In this document: in pieces, positions 17,068 through 26,562 of the stretch
How the letters are laid out: each line of letters starts with the position of its first letter
How positions within the stretch are numbered: the stretch's first letter is position 1
Assembly: GCA_041675285.1 (NCBI GenBank)
Contig: JBAYTZ010000016.1
Coordinates: 26,091 to 90,090 of the forward strand
DNA: 64,000 nucleotides
Reading direction: 5' to 3'
From: Candidatus Delongbacteria bacterium
GTDB lineage: Bacteria > CAIWAD01
Notes under the pieces: model-generated
The model's database searches: none
The model's input: only the letters and a program-made list of their open reading frames with translations
Told to the model about the DNA's origin: nothing
Translations under genes and position numbers: made by a program

Positions 17068-18750
17068 TCAGCGCGCCGGCGCCAGGGCCCGGACCCGGTA
17101 GAAGGACTTGGGCCGGAGCAGCGCATTGGCATCGATGAACTCAAGCTCCGGGCCCTCGTGGAGGATCTCCACCCCGCCGTCCGGGAAGTCCGCCTGCAGC
17201 GCGCGCTCCAGCCGGTAGGCCGTGGCGCCGGGCACGGCGTTCCAGCTCAGGTGCATGTCCGCGCCCAGCTCCACCACCTGCAGCACCGGCGCTCCCAGTC
17301 CGGCGCGGCGCAGCCAGACCACCAGCGTGTCACAGGCGCCGGGGCCCTGGGGCGGCGTCGCACGCAGCAGCAGGGACAGCAGGCTGTCGCCCGCAGCGGG
17401 CGGGGTCCAGACCAGGCTGTCGCCGGCCGCGCTGACGCTGCCCGGGCCTTCCAGCTGATAGACGGTGCCCGGCACATGGCGGAAGTGCTCCGCCGGCCGC
17501 AGCCCCAGCACGGCCCCCGCGGCCAGGGCGTGGAAGCCCAGATCCGGCGAGAGCAGCGGGGCCAGCAGCGAATCGGTGCGGATGGGATCCGTCTGCACGG
17601 CCCCGAAGGCACCGTCGCCGTCGTCGTGGATGTGCAATTCGATGGCGGCGGGGTCCGTGCTTCCCCACCAGTTGCCCCGGGCCTGCAGCGTGCTCGTGGT
17701 GTTGTTGTAGAAGTCCCAGACGTTGCCGCCGTTGCCGTTGTCGTGGAGGCGGTTGTCCCCGGGCTCCGCGCTGCCGCCGAAGTCCGGCGCGCAGGCGGAG
17801 GTGATGGTCACGCCCCAGTCGTTGTCCTCCAGGCAGCAGCCGCGGAAGACCGGCGTGGCGCTGGTGTTGACGTTCACGCCGCTGCCGCCCTGGATGGGAT
17901 TCGTGTAGCGGCTGGAGTGGATCCAGCAGCGCTCCAGCCGGCCCTGGGCGCCGGCGCCCTGGATCACCACGCCGCTGCGGAAGCCCGTGATCTCGCAGTC
18001 CCGCACCAGCGGCGCGCCGGACATCCAGAGGGAGAAGCCGCTGGCCGGGTTGGCCGGGCCGCGCCCCTCCAGCAGGCAGGACGTGAAGCGCGGGCTGTTG
18101 GTGCCCTGGATGCCGATGCTCACCGCGTTGCGCGGGCTGGCGGCTTCCACGTTGTTGCCGCGGATTACGCAGTGCTCCAGCACGGGGCTGCTGCCCCCGG
18201 TGATCTCCACCCCGTAGCGCGAATTGTTCTCGATCAGGCAGTGGCGCAGGACGGGGTTGCCCGCCAGGAAGCAGGACAGCCCGCTGCTGTAGTTGCCGGA
18301 GAACTCGCAGTACTCGAACACGGGCGAGCTGCCCAGGCAGTTGAGTCCGTCGTCGCCGCCGCGCACCGTGACACAGCGCAGCCGGCTGGCGGGGTCCGCT
18401 TCGTCCAGGATCAGGCCGGACCAGCTGTTGGGCTGGCCGCTCAGGGCCTCCAGCCGGATGGGCTCCCAGGGCGTGCCCAGGGCCGTGCAGAGACCCTGGA
18501 CGCGCAGCTCCACGCTGGCGGCCACGGTCCAGTGCGTGCCCGCCGGCAGGCGCAGCTCGTCGCCCGTGCTGATCAGCAACGCCTGCTGCTGTGTGTAGTC
18601 GGGCCAGCTGCCCACCAGCGCGCCGCCCGAGGCCGCCACCAGCGCGGCGGGATCATAGACCTGGCCCATTCCCGGACTGGTCCAGGCCAGGGCCGGGCCC
18701 ACACCCAGCAGGGCGGTCAGCAGCTGAAGTGAGAATCGTGTCATGGTCAT
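17068..18750 (-). CDS. Secreted right-handed beta-helix repeat protein
   Basis: 560 residues with a signal peptide (LLTALLGVGPALA). The middle is a run of parallel beta-helix turns of the form SPVFEYCEFSGN, NPVLRHCLIENN, SPVLEHCVIRGN and SPRFTSCLLEGR, typical of NosD/polysaccharide-lyase-like folds. The C-terminus is a fibronectin-like module (MHLSWNAVPGATAYRLERAL...FYRVRALAPAR) rather than a sorting tag. The ATG at 18750 is set by GCGGGAGTCCACC. It is last in a four-gene minus-strand unit (30 bp after the propeller gene). It may bind or cleave polysaccharide; no catalytic motif is recognised. Confidence 0.75.
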   Translation of the reverse strand: MTMTRFSLQLLTALLGVGPALAWTSPGMGQVYDPAALVAASGGALVGSWPDYTQQQALLISTGDELRLPAGTHWTVAASVELRVQGLCTALGTPWEPIRLEALSGQPNSWSGLILDEADPASRLRCVTVRGGDDGLNCLGSSPVFEYCEFSGNYSSGLSCFLAGNPVLRHCLIENNSRYGVEITGGSSPVLEHCVIRGNNVEAASPRNAVSIGIQGTNSPRFTSCLLEGRGPANPASGFSLWMSGAPLVRDCEITGFRSGVVIQGAGAQGRLERCWIHSSRYTNPIQGGSGVNVNTSATPVFRGCCLEDNDWGVTITSACAPDFGGSAEPGDNRLHDNGNGGNVWDFYNNTTSTLQARGNWWGSTDPAAIELHIHDDGDGAFGAVQTDPIRTDSLLAPLLSPDLGFHALAAGAVLGLRPAEHFRHVPGTVYQLEGPGSVSAAGDSLVWTPPAAGDSLLSLLLRATPPQGPGACDTLVVWLRRAGLGAPVLQVVELGADMHLSWNAVPGATAYRLERALQADFPDGGVEILHEGPELEFIDANALLRPKSFYRVRALAPAR

Positions 18751-18780
18751 GGTGGACTCCCGCAAGAATTTGCCCCGGCC

Positions 18781-20967
18781 TCAGCGCACGAGGGCCAGTT
18801 TCAGGCTGTGGCTGGCGCCGGCCGTCTCCAGCCGTGCCAGGTAGAGGCCGCTGGGCAGCCCGGCGGCCTCGAAGTTCAGGCGTCGGATCCCCGCCGGCTG
18901 CGGGCCATCCAGCAGCACGGCCACCTCGCGCCCCAGCAGATCGAACACGGCCAGCCGCGCCGGCCCGGCCTGTTCCAGGTTGAATTCCAATTGTGTCACG
19001 GGATTGAAGGGATTGGGCCATGCGGCCAGGACCGTCGTGGCCGGACGTAGCGGTGCATCCACCTCTGCCAGCCCCTCGTCGCGGACCACCTGGAGACCGC
19101 GGCCGCTTTCGTGCAGGCAGACGAGATCCGCGCTGGCCGCCGCGCCGGAGAGTCGGACGCGCCCGATTTCCCGGCCCTCCAGCACCAGGCGCCCCGTGCG
19201 CACCAGGCCCGAGTCCTCCCGCAGGTCGAAGAGATCCAGGACGGCGATCCCGCCGGAAACTCCGCTGGACCATTTCAGGCCCAGCCGTTCGCGGCCGCCC
19301 TCCAGCTGGAAGTTCCTGCCTGCGCCCAGATTCAGGTTCTGCAGCAGCACGGGGGGGCCCGCCTCCGCCGGCGAGTAGACGTGGAGGTGCAGATTGGCCA
19401 GGTCGCCCTCGAGGACCGTGGTGACGAGATGGCCACCCACGAAGGCGAACTGGCTGCCCGGGTCCGTCAGCCAGTGGGCCGTGCCGAAGCCCGTCGCGCT
19501 GAGCTGGAGGAGCAGGATGGAGTTTTCGCCGGCGCCCACCGCCAGCCAGCCCTCCGCCGCGGCCAGCCGCGTGATGACGGGCAGCTCCAGCCGCTCGCGC
19601 ACCTGCGGGGCGGCGGGTTGGGCCAGATCCAGCAGGACCAGCTCGCCCCCTTCCTGGTAGACGGCCAGCCCCGGCACCAGCACCAGCCGGCGCGGATTCA
19701 CGGCCGGGACCGTGGCCGCCACGACGGGCGCCGCCGGGTCGCCCAGGTCGATCACCGCCAGTCCGCCCGGCACGTCGGCCAGGGCCAGCGTACCGGCGGC
19801 CACCAGCTGGCTGCCGGCGGGCAGCTCCAGCCGCCCCTCCCGCCGCAGGCCGTCCTCCGTCACTTGCAGGACCTCCAGCCCGCGGCCGCGCAGCAGCAGC
19901 CGCTCCCCGGCCCAGGCCAGTTCCACGGGGGTGCCGGCGGCGGGCAGTTCGCGCAGCAGCTGCGGACCCCCGTCCGCCAGGCGGATCCAGCTGCAGCCGG
20001 CCGGCTGGGTCACCAGCGCCGTGTCGCCTGGAAACTCCAGCTCCGTGCCGCCGGGCAGCGCCAGCCGGCCCAGCTCCAGCACGGGGGGACTGGCCTGCAG
20101 GTCCACGTGATACGCGTGCAAGGTGTCGGGGTCGCTCAGCAGCACGTCGGAGCCCCGCACGGCCAGGCGCATCTGGCTGCGGTGCCCGTGGGACTGGCTC
20201 CAGACGGTTTCCCAGCTCTCGGGCCGCCGCACCTGCAGGTCGAACTCGTCGTCGGTGATCACGGCGTCGGCCGTGGCGGCGATGTCGATCCCCAGCGGCG
20301 ACAGGGGCCAGTTCGACCACCCCAGGAAGCCGCCCTCGTGCTGGTCGCCCTCCGGGCCGAAGCGGTGCCAGCGCGCGCCGCTGACGGCGTCCCACCAACC
20401 CGGACACCAACTGAGGTAGTCCCCGATCAGCAGGTCGCCCAGGAAGGCCGCCCGCGTTCCCTGGAACTGGTCGCCCACGCCCCACAGGCCTTCCAGGCTC
20501 TGCACCGGGTGCAGCGGATCGCCGAGGTCCACAGGCTGGATCTGCAGCAGGCCGATGGGCAGCAGCCAGTCGCCCTGGCGCAGCAGCTGACTGACCTGGC
20601 AGGAGCCGGTCTCCAGCGTCCAGAGCGGCGTGCTCCAGTCGCCCTGGGGATCGCGGGCGCAGAGGAGATTGTCGCGGTCCAGGCTCAGCAGCAGGCCGTC
20701 CCAGTCCAGCAGGTCCACCAGCGGCGCGTCCAGCCGCAGGCTGTCCAGCAGGACGGGCGGGTCCGGGGTCAGGTCCCAGCGCTCCAGCACGAGGCCGCAG
20801 GCGCGGAAGAGCTGGCCGTCCCGCTGCGTGGCCGTCGTGACGGCGTCCAGGGGCCAGTCGCCGGCGGGAACCAGCGCGGCCGCCAGCGGCGTGGCGATCA
20901 GCAGGGAAAGCCAGTACCCGCAGGCTCCGCGCAGGCGGATCTGGAGAGGAGTGCGAATGGAACCCAC
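18781..20967 (-). CDS. Secreted beta-propeller protein with T9SS sorting domain (paralogue 1)
   Basis: 728 residues: signal peptide, a family-specific N-terminal region (PAGDWPLDAVTTATQ, VLERWDLTPDPPVLLDSLRL, LLDWDGLLL), then LVIVD-like propeller blades (GGLAVIDLGDPAAPVVAATV). The C-terminal sorting domain has AAWPNPFNPVTQLEFNLEQ and VFDLLGREVAVLLDG. The GTG start follows CCGGAGGTCCTC. It is the third of three tandem paralogues, 30 bp after the second. Probably exported through a type IX route and held at the surface; ligand unknown. Confidence 0.8.
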   Translation of the reverse strand: MGSIRTPLQIRLRGACGYWLSLLIATPLAAALVPAGDWPLDAVTTATQRDGQLFRACGLVLERWDLTPDPPVLLDSLRLDAPLVDLLDWDGLLLSLDRDNLLCARDPQGDWSTPLWTLETGSCQVSQLLRQGDWLLPIGLLQIQPVDLGDPLHPVQSLEGLWGVGDQFQGTRAAFLGDLLIGDYLSWCPGWWDAVSGARWHRFGPEGDQHEGGFLGWSNWPLSPLGIDIAATADAVITDDEFDLQVRRPESWETVWSQSHGHRSQMRLAVRGSDVLLSDPDTLHAYHVDLQASPPVLELGRLALPGGTELEFPGDTALVTQPAGCSWIRLADGGPQLLRELPAAGTPVELAWAGERLLLRGRGLEVLQVTEDGLRREGRLELPAGSQLVAAGTLALADVPGGLAVIDLGDPAAPVVAATVPAVNPRRLVLVPGLAVYQEGGELVLLDLAQPAAPQVRERLELPVITRLAAAEGWLAVGAGENSILLLQLSATGFGTAHWLTDPGSQFAFVGGHLVTTVLEGDLANLHLHVYSPAEAGPPVLLQNLNLGAGRNFQLEGGRERLGLKWSSGVSGGIAVLDLFDLREDSGLVRTGRLVLEGREIGRVRLSGAAASADLVCLHESGRGLQVVRDEGLAEVDAPLRPATTVLAAWPNPFNPVTQLEFNLEQAGPARLAVFDLLGREVAVLLDGPQPAGIRRLNFEAAGLPSGLYLARLETAGASHSLKLALVR

Positions 20968-20997
20968 GAGGACCTCCGGGAGCTGTGTGCCCCCAGT

Positions 20998-23175
20998 CTA
21001 CCTCAGGAGAGCCAATTTCACCACGGTGGAGTGCCCCGCCGCTTCCAGCCGGGCGAAGTAGACGCCGCTGGCCAGCGCCCCCGCATCCAAGGTGACGCTC
21101 CGCGCGCCGGCCGCGCAGTCCCCGTCCACTAGCACGGCCACCTCGCGCCCCAGCAGGTCGAACACGGCCAGCCGCACGGCCCCCGGCCGCTCCAGCGTGA
21201 AGGAGAGGCGCGTGACGGGGTTGAAGGGATTGGGCGCGGCGGAAAGGGTCAGGCTGGCAGGTCGGGTGGGCGACGCCGCCACGGACAGGATGCTGTCGTC
21301 CAAAAACAACTCGATGCCCGAAGCTTCGAAGTGACGGACCAGCCAGCCACCATCCAGCAGCGCGTAGTCGGGGATGGGGTTGCCGGCGTCAATCTCCCAG
21401 TGAGCGGTTTGCACCAGGGGGCTTTCCTCGATCAGGTCAAAGAGGAAGAGCTCTGTGCCATACCCCCAGATCGGCGTGAAGTGCGCACCGATCAGCAAGC
21501 GATCTGGTCCTGCCCAGAGGCCGCGAAAGGTGTAATACTCTATGACGCGCTCAGTCTCCACCTGTGGCGCGAATGGATCCGCGAGAGTGTGCACCGTCAG
21601 ATGAGTGTGCTCATAACCACCGCTGTACGCTCCCCACGCCGACACCAGCCGGTCCCCACAGAACGCGGTCCGCATGTTCCAGGAGAGGAATGGCAGGGAC
21701 GCCCCCTCATGAACATGCTCCAGGTCGCGGGCATCGATCAAGCGGATCGCCTCGAGGTACTCGGAGCAGGCGACGATGCCGCCACCGATGGCCAGGTCCG
21801 AGACTTCACCTACCGGCAGGCGCAGGCGTTCCTGTGGAAGGCCAGGATCCTCCAGCGAGAGGAGCACCAACTCACCTGCGGCCACATAGGCGGCGCGCAG
21901 GCCGTCCAGGCACATCCGTTCAAGACCGGGGGCCGGAATCGAGCAGAGGACAGTCGGGGCACTGGGGTTGGCCAGGTCGATCACCAGCAGACTGGAGTCC
22001 GCGCCCGCCAAGGCAAGGCTGCCGCTGACCGTTACACCAACGCCATCCGGTAGCGGGAGCGCGGCCACAGGCTCCAGGCGGGCGTCCGCCTGCCTGAACA
22101 CGCGCAGCTCGCGCTGCCGCACCAGCAAGTGGTCGCCGCTGCGGCCGACACCGCGGATGGCACCCGATGCTGGAAGAGAGGAAGTCACGACCAGCTCACT
22201 GGGGTTGGCGAGATCGATCCAGTGGACGGTGTCGTTGGCGACGAACAAGGCCTGTCCATTCCCGATCCTCAATTGACGACAGCCCGCCACTTGGAGCGTG
22301 TCCAGCACCTGCATGTGGGGAGTGGTCTGGGCGGAGACATGCAGGGATAAGGTGCCCGACGGCCCGGAGGCCAGCACCAGTGGGCCGTCCGCCTGACTGG
22401 CCAGGGTGATCTCCTCCGGCGGGTCCGGCATGGAAAGGGTCTGGTCCAGGGTCCAAGTGGCGGGATCCAGCACCTGCAGACCAAACCACGTGCTAATGAG
22501 CAGGTGGTGATCCACGGCGACCAGCGGATTGTGCAAGTCCCAGGCAAACCCATCGATCCATCCCAACGACTGCGCGGGTTCCTGCGGAATCCCCTCGCCC
22601 AGCGCCAGCCAGCGCTGGTCCACCCACACATCCCAGCAAGCGCCACAGCAGTCGCTGTAGTCACCCACCAGGGTGTCGCCCACAAAGGCGGCACAGTAGC
22701 CCCCGAAGTTGTCTCCCCACCCACCCAGGGGATACTGGGCCACAACGGGCTGCTGCGGATCCTCGAGGTCCAGCAACGGCATCCATGGCGAGACCGGCAG
22801 GAGCCAGCGTCCATGCCGTAGCAGCTGCGTGGCGCAGTCAGAGCCTTGCCAGGTCCAAACAGGCGGATCCCAGCCGTTCTGCGGGCGGCGCATCTCCAGC
22901 AGGCCATCCGCCCTCAACACCAGCAGCAGGCCGTCCCAGTCCAGCAGATCCACAGGGGGCGACTCCAGCACCAGGCTGTCCAGCAGGACCGGCGGGTTCA
23001 CGGCCACGTCCCAGCGCTCCAGCACGCGTCCGCAGTTGCGGAAGAGTTCGCCCTCCACCTGCAAGGCCGTGCGGGTGGCATCCACGGGCCAGTCGCCCAG
23101 CGGAACCAGTTCGGCGGCGGCGGGGAGGACCAGCTGCGTGACACATCCCAGGACCAACAGCTGTCGCGGAATCAT
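20998..23175 (-). CDS. Secreted beta-propeller protein with T9SS sorting domain (paralogue 2)
   Basis: 725 residues, clearly homologous to both neighbours: LVPLGDWPVDATRTALQ, CGRVLERWDV, SPPVDLLDWDGLLLVLR. Propeller-like repeats such as SLLVIDLANPSAPTVLCSIP fill the centre. The sorting domain NPFNPVTRLSFTLERPGAV is near-identical to that of paralogue 3. AAGGAGAGCTCC precedes the ATG. The central part (about 21.4-22.7 kb) looks less GC-rich than the ends, suggesting divergence of the core between conserved termini. A surface-displayed protein, role unknown. Confidence 0.8.
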   Translation of the reverse strand: MIPRQLLVLGCVTQLVLPAAAELVPLGDWPVDATRTALQVEGELFRNCGRVLERWDVAVNPPVLLDSLVLESPPVDLLDWDGLLLVLRADGLLEMRRPQNGWDPPVWTWQGSDCATQLLRHGRWLLPVSPWMPLLDLEDPQQPVVAQYPLGGWGDNFGGYCAAFVGDTLVGDYSDCCGACWDVWVDQRWLALGEGIPQEPAQSLGWIDGFAWDLHNPLVAVDHHLLISTWFGLQVLDPATWTLDQTLSMPDPPEEITLASQADGPLVLASGPSGTLSLHVSAQTTPHMQVLDTLQVAGCRQLRIGNGQALFVANDTVHWIDLANPSELVVTSSLPASGAIRGVGRSGDHLLVRQRELRVFRQADARLEPVAALPLPDGVGVTVSGSLALAGADSSLLVIDLANPSAPTVLCSIPAPGLERMCLDGLRAAYVAAGELVLLSLEDPGLPQERLRLPVGEVSDLAIGGGIVACSEYLEAIRLIDARDLEHVHEGASLPFLSWNMRTAFCGDRLVSAWGAYSGGYEHTHLTVHTLADPFAPQVETERVIEYYTFRGLWAGPDRLLIGAHFTPIWGYGTELFLFDLIEESPLVQTAHWEIDAGNPIPDYALLDGGWLVRHFEASGIELFLDDSILSVAASPTRPASLTLSAAPNPFNPVTRLSFTLERPGAVRLAVFDLLGREVAVLVDGDCAAGARSVTLDAGALASGVYFARLEAAGHSTVVKLALLR

Positions 23176-23197
23176 GGAGCTCTCCTTGCGGCCCGCC

Positions 23198-25354
23198 CTA
23201 CTTCACCAGGGCCAGTTTCGTCAGCGCCGTGCGGCCCTCGGCCTCCAGGCGCGCGAAGTAAATGCCGCTGGCCAGGGCGGACCCGTCGAAAGTGATCTCA
23301 TGGTGGCCGGCGGCGAAGTCCCCGGCGGCGGGCAGCGCCACCTCGCGCCCCAGCAGATCGAACACCGCCAACCGCACGGCACCCGGCCGCTCCAGAGTGA
23401 AGGAGAGGCGTGTGACCGGATTGAAGGGATTGGGCGCGGCGGCGAGGGTCAGGGCACGGGGCCGCACGGGCGCGGGCTCCACGGGCAGGACGCTGTCGTC
23501 CAGCCACACCCGGGCGCCGGCGCCGGGCAGGGACACGGCCAGGCGCCCGGCCACCTCGTCGTCGGAGAGGGCCAGCAACCCCGCACCCCAGCCCAGCTGC
23601 TGCCCGGTGCGCAGCCAGCCCTGCTGCGGATCGAACCGGTAGGTGTGGAGGAAGGTGGTGCCGGGGGTCTCCATGTCCCAGGACTCCAGCATGAACAGGG
23701 CGAGGCGTTCCGTTCCCCCGCGCACCACCGCGATCCAGACATCCTCCGGCAGGGTTTGATTCAGCAGGAGAACCGGCTGCGTGGGGTCGGTGGCGTCGTA
23801 GGTCTTCAGCTGCAGGATGGCATTCCGGAACACGGCGACAACGAGCCGGTGGCCCACGAAATCAAAGGACCAGCTGTCGTCGGGCAGCAGGGCTCCCAGT
23901 TCCAACTGGTCCGCGCTCAACCGGAACAGCTGGATGCCTCCGCTGGCCAGATTTGCGGCCGCCACGTTGCCGTTGCCGCGCGCATCCAGGAAGGTCAGAC
24001 CCGGAATCACGAGGTGATCCACGAAGCGCGGTTCCGTCGGCGTGCTCAGGTCCCACAGGGCGAGGGTGTCGTTGTCGTAGGTGAGGGCCCAGGGCTCGCA
24101 CAGGGTGAGTCCCAGATGGGACGAAGTGGGCAGCGTGGCCACCACTTGCCCTTCCTCGCCTACCGGCCAGCGGATGACGGCGGTTCCCTGTGGAACCTGG
24201 GCCAGGATCAGCTCGCTGCCCGCGTCCAGGAACGAGCCGGCACCCAGTTCCAGGCTGCCCACCTGTTCCAGGCCTTCCTCCGTGGAGCGCAGCATGTACA
24301 ACTTGTCCTGGCGGACCATGAGGCGTTCCCCGGCCCAGGCCAGCGCCAGGATCGGACCCGGCGCGGCCAGGCTGCGCACGGGGACGAGATCTCCTGTGGT
24401 GTCCAGCCACGTGCTGCGGGACCGACCCGTCACCAGCAGCTGGCCCGGCAGGACCTGGGCGTCCTGGCCGCCCGGCACGCCCAGGCGCTGGGTCACCTCC
24501 AGCATGGGATCCGCCTGGGGATCCACCCGGACCTGAAAGAGGCTGTCGACCTGGCTCACCCAACCGAGCTGGCCTGCCGCCGCCAGGGTGGAGGCCCGAA
24601 CGCGGAAGGGCAGGGACGCCACGCGCTGCCAACTGGGTGGGCCCACCCAATCCAGCGTGCCGCCTCCGCCCCCGATCAGCACGCCGCCCGCCACGCCGGC
24701 CGCACCGCCGCTTAGCCAATCCCAGCCGATGTCGTCGATTGGATAGATGTCCGTGGACTGGCCCAGGGAATCCAACTGCATGTGGAAACCTCCTGGGCTG
24801 AGTTCCCCGGCTTGTTCACAGCTGGGGTTGAGCTCCCCCACCAGATGCCCGTCCACACTGGCGGCGAAGTTTCCGCCCCAGATGGAGGCCGGAGGCAGGC
24901 CCTCCCCGAGGACGTGCGGCAACAACACGGGGGAGCGGGGCTCCGTCATGTCCACCAGCCGCACCTCGCCCTGACCCATGGGCAGGAGCAGGTTGCCGTG
25001 CCGGAGCAATTGGGTGGCGCAGTTGCCGGCGTCCAGGTCCCAGATGGGCGAACGCCAGTCCTCGGCAAGATCGCGCGCCTCCAGCACGCCGTCTTCCCGC
25101 AGCACGAGCAGCAGGCCGTCCCACTCCAGCAGATCCACGGGCGGACTGTCCAGGACCTGACCGTCCACCGGCAAGGGCGGATCACTGGTCAGATCCCAGC
25201 GCTCCAGCACGCGACCATAGTTGCGGATGAGTTCGTCATCCACCTGCAGGGCGGCGCGGGTGGCGTCCACGGGCCAGTCGCCCAGGGGAACCAGCTCGGC
25301 GGCGACGGGGAGCGCAGTCAGCACTCCGAACAGAATGGCAGGAAATCGGAACAT
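23198..25354 (-). CDS. Secreted beta-propeller protein with T9SS sorting domain (paralogue 3)
   Basis: 718 residues with signal peptide FPAILFGVLTALPVAAE, immediately followed by the shared LVPLGDWPVDATRAALQ segment. LVIVD-type blades follow, and a C-terminal sorting domain (AAPNPFNPVTRLSFTLE, VFDLLGREVALPAAGDF, ASGIYFARLEAEGR). The ATG at 25354, seven bases after GGAGGT, is preferred over a longer frame reaching 25597, which reads through repeat DNA. It is first in the minus-strand unit 25354-17068. Spacing to paralogue 2 is 22 bp. Confidence 0.8.
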   Translation of the reverse strand: MFRFPAILFGVLTALPVAAELVPLGDWPVDATRAALQVDDELIRNYGRVLERWDLTSDPPLPVDGQVLDSPPVDLLEWDGLLLVLREDGVLEARDLAEDWRSPIWDLDAGNCATQLLRHGNLLLPMGQGEVRLVDMTEPRSPVLLPHVLGEGLPPASIWGGNFAASVDGHLVGELNPSCEQAGELSPGGFHMQLDSLGQSTDIYPIDDIGWDWLSGGAAGVAGGVLIGGGGGTLDWVGPPSWQRVASLPFRVRASTLAAAGQLGWVSQVDSLFQVRVDPQADPMLEVTQRLGVPGGQDAQVLPGQLLVTGRSRSTWLDTTGDLVPVRSLAAPGPILALAWAGERLMVRQDKLYMLRSTEEGLEQVGSLELGAGSFLDAGSELILAQVPQGTAVIRWPVGEEGQVVATLPTSSHLGLTLCEPWALTYDNDTLALWDLSTPTEPRFVDHLVIPGLTFLDARGNGNVAAANLASGGIQLFRLSADQLELGALLPDDSWSFDFVGHRLVVAVFRNAILQLKTYDATDPTQPVLLLNQTLPEDVWIAVVRGGTERLALFMLESWDMETPGTTFLHTYRFDPQQGWLRTGQQLGWGAGLLALSDDEVAGRLAVSLPGAGARVWLDDSVLPVEPAPVRPRALTLAAAPNPFNPVTRLSFTLERPGAVRLAVFDLLGREVALPAAGDFAAGHHEITFDGSALASGIYFARLEAEGRTALTKLALVK

Positions 25355-25487
25355 GGCACGACCTCCGCTGTCAGAAATGGAGAGAGGTTCATCTTTGGGG
25401 GGGGAGTGACGAGGGGAAGAACCGCACGAGCCGTGCCAGATGAGAACAAGACCGTCATCCTGACGCGGCCGGAATCCTGTGGACAGG

Positions 25488-25652
25488 CGAGGCGAAGCCA
25501 ACTCCCTTCCCCCACGCCCCGTGGGGGAAGGCGTCGCGCAGCGACGGGGGATGGGGGCAATGGGACGTGAGTTCCCCCATCCCTTCGCGCCCGACATCCG
25601 TCGGTCGCGCCTTCCCCCACGGGGCGTGGGGGAAGGGAGTGGCTTCGCCTCG
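25488..25652. repeat. 165-bp long inverted repeat, copy 1
   Basis: The ends CGAGGCGAAGCC and GGCTTCGCCTCG are inverted. Inside each arm is a hairpin CTTCCCCCACGCCCCGTGGG running into GGGAAG. A near-reverse-complement second copy lies at 26373-26527. It occupies most of the gene-free stretch 25355-25709, where I see no gene. Its frames translate into the Pro/Arg-rich pseudo-peptides typical of dispersed bacterial repeats. Confidence 0.75.
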
Positions 25653-25709
25653 TCCAGACGAACACCACTGGGATGCGAATTGGATGCGATCCTGCCAAGG
25701 AGAAGGGGC

Positions 25710-26231
25710 TCAGGGCCGTTCGGCGGCGTCCTTCAGGGACTCCAACCCCTGCTCGAACATCGGCCCGATCATCTTCCCCGCCAGCAGGGCGAAGTAGGGG
25801 CCCACCCCGGGCATGTCCATCTCGCCGTCCATGCTCCAGCTCAGCACCAGCGTGCCGTTCGGGCCGGGCTCGGCGCTCATGACGGAGTGGTTGGGCGTGG
25901 GGCTGTCGGCGAAGAACACGTCGTACTCCACCCGGCCGGGCTGCACGCGGGTCAGCTCCAGCCGACCGCCGCCGTTCTTGTCCGTCCAGCTCTGGCTGGC
26001 GCCCGGGCCGGAGGTGACGGCTCCCAGCGTGGTGACGATGGTGCTGTCCGCCTTCTCCCAGGGCGACCATTCGGGCCAGCGCGTCAGGTCATCCAAGAGC
26101 GGCTGAACGCGCTCCAGCGACGCCGTAGTGCCCAGGCTGCGCTCGATGTAGTAGCGGTCTGGCAGCACGAAGCCGCCCAGCACCAGCAGGCCGATCAGGA
26201 CGGCCAAGGCAAGGAGAATCTTCTTTCCCAT
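25710..26231 (-). CDS. SRPBCC-family protein (polyketide cyclase/START-like)
   Basis: 173 residues. One N-terminal hydrophobic helix (ILLALAVLIGLLVLGGFVLP) is followed by an SRPBCC fold beginning YYIERSLGTTASLERVQPLL and RWPEWSPWEK, the usual start of polyketide-cyclase/dehydrase-type helix-grip domains. The membrane helix is probably an anchor. The ATG at 26231 follows AAAGGAAGACCCGG; the longer frame upstream is repeat DNA. It is bracketed by two inverted copies of a 165-bp repeat. Ligand unknown. Confidence 0.75.
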   Translation of the reverse strand: MGKKILLALAVLIGLLVLGGFVLPDRYYIERSLGTTASLERVQPLLDDLTRWPEWSPWEKADSTIVTTLGAVTSGPGASQSWTDKNGGGRLELTRVQPGRVEYDVFFADSPTPNHSVMSAEPGPNGTLVLSWSMDGEMDMPGVGPYFALLAGKMIGPMFEQGLESLKDAAERP

Positions 26232-26372
26232 CCGGGTCTTCCTTTCATCGCAATTGTGCGTGGCTGGTTTTGATTCTCCCGCATGTTCGCCAATCCGCGG
26301 CAGTGGGGGAAGGGAATTCATCAACAGCCGAGTGCCCCCTTTCCCGGCGCAGCATGAGGTCCCGAGGAAGTG

Positions 26373-26527
26373 CGAGGCGAAGCCAATTCCCTTCCCCCAC
26401 GCCCCGTGGGGGAAGGCGCGACCGACGGATGTCGGGCGCGATGGGATAGGGGAACTCAGCACTTGCGGCCCCCATCCCCTGCCGCTGCGCGGCACCTTCC
26501 CCCGCCGGGGGCGAGGGAAGGGAATCA
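26373..26527. repeat. 165-bp long inverted repeat, copy 2 (opposite orientation, one end lost)
   Basis: Reads as the reverse complement of 25488-25652: GCGAGGCGAAGCC, then the CTTCCCCCACG...GTGGGGGAAG hairpin, then GCGCGACCGACGGATGTCGG. The right arm has diverged and the terminal GGCTTCGCCTCG is missing. A further fragment (GTGGGGGAAGGGAATTC) lies near 26306. The rest of 26232-26723 holds the hydC promoter region. Confidence 0.7.
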
Positions 26528-26562
26528 GGCGCCGCCACCGAACCAATCCCTCCGCCTCCGGC

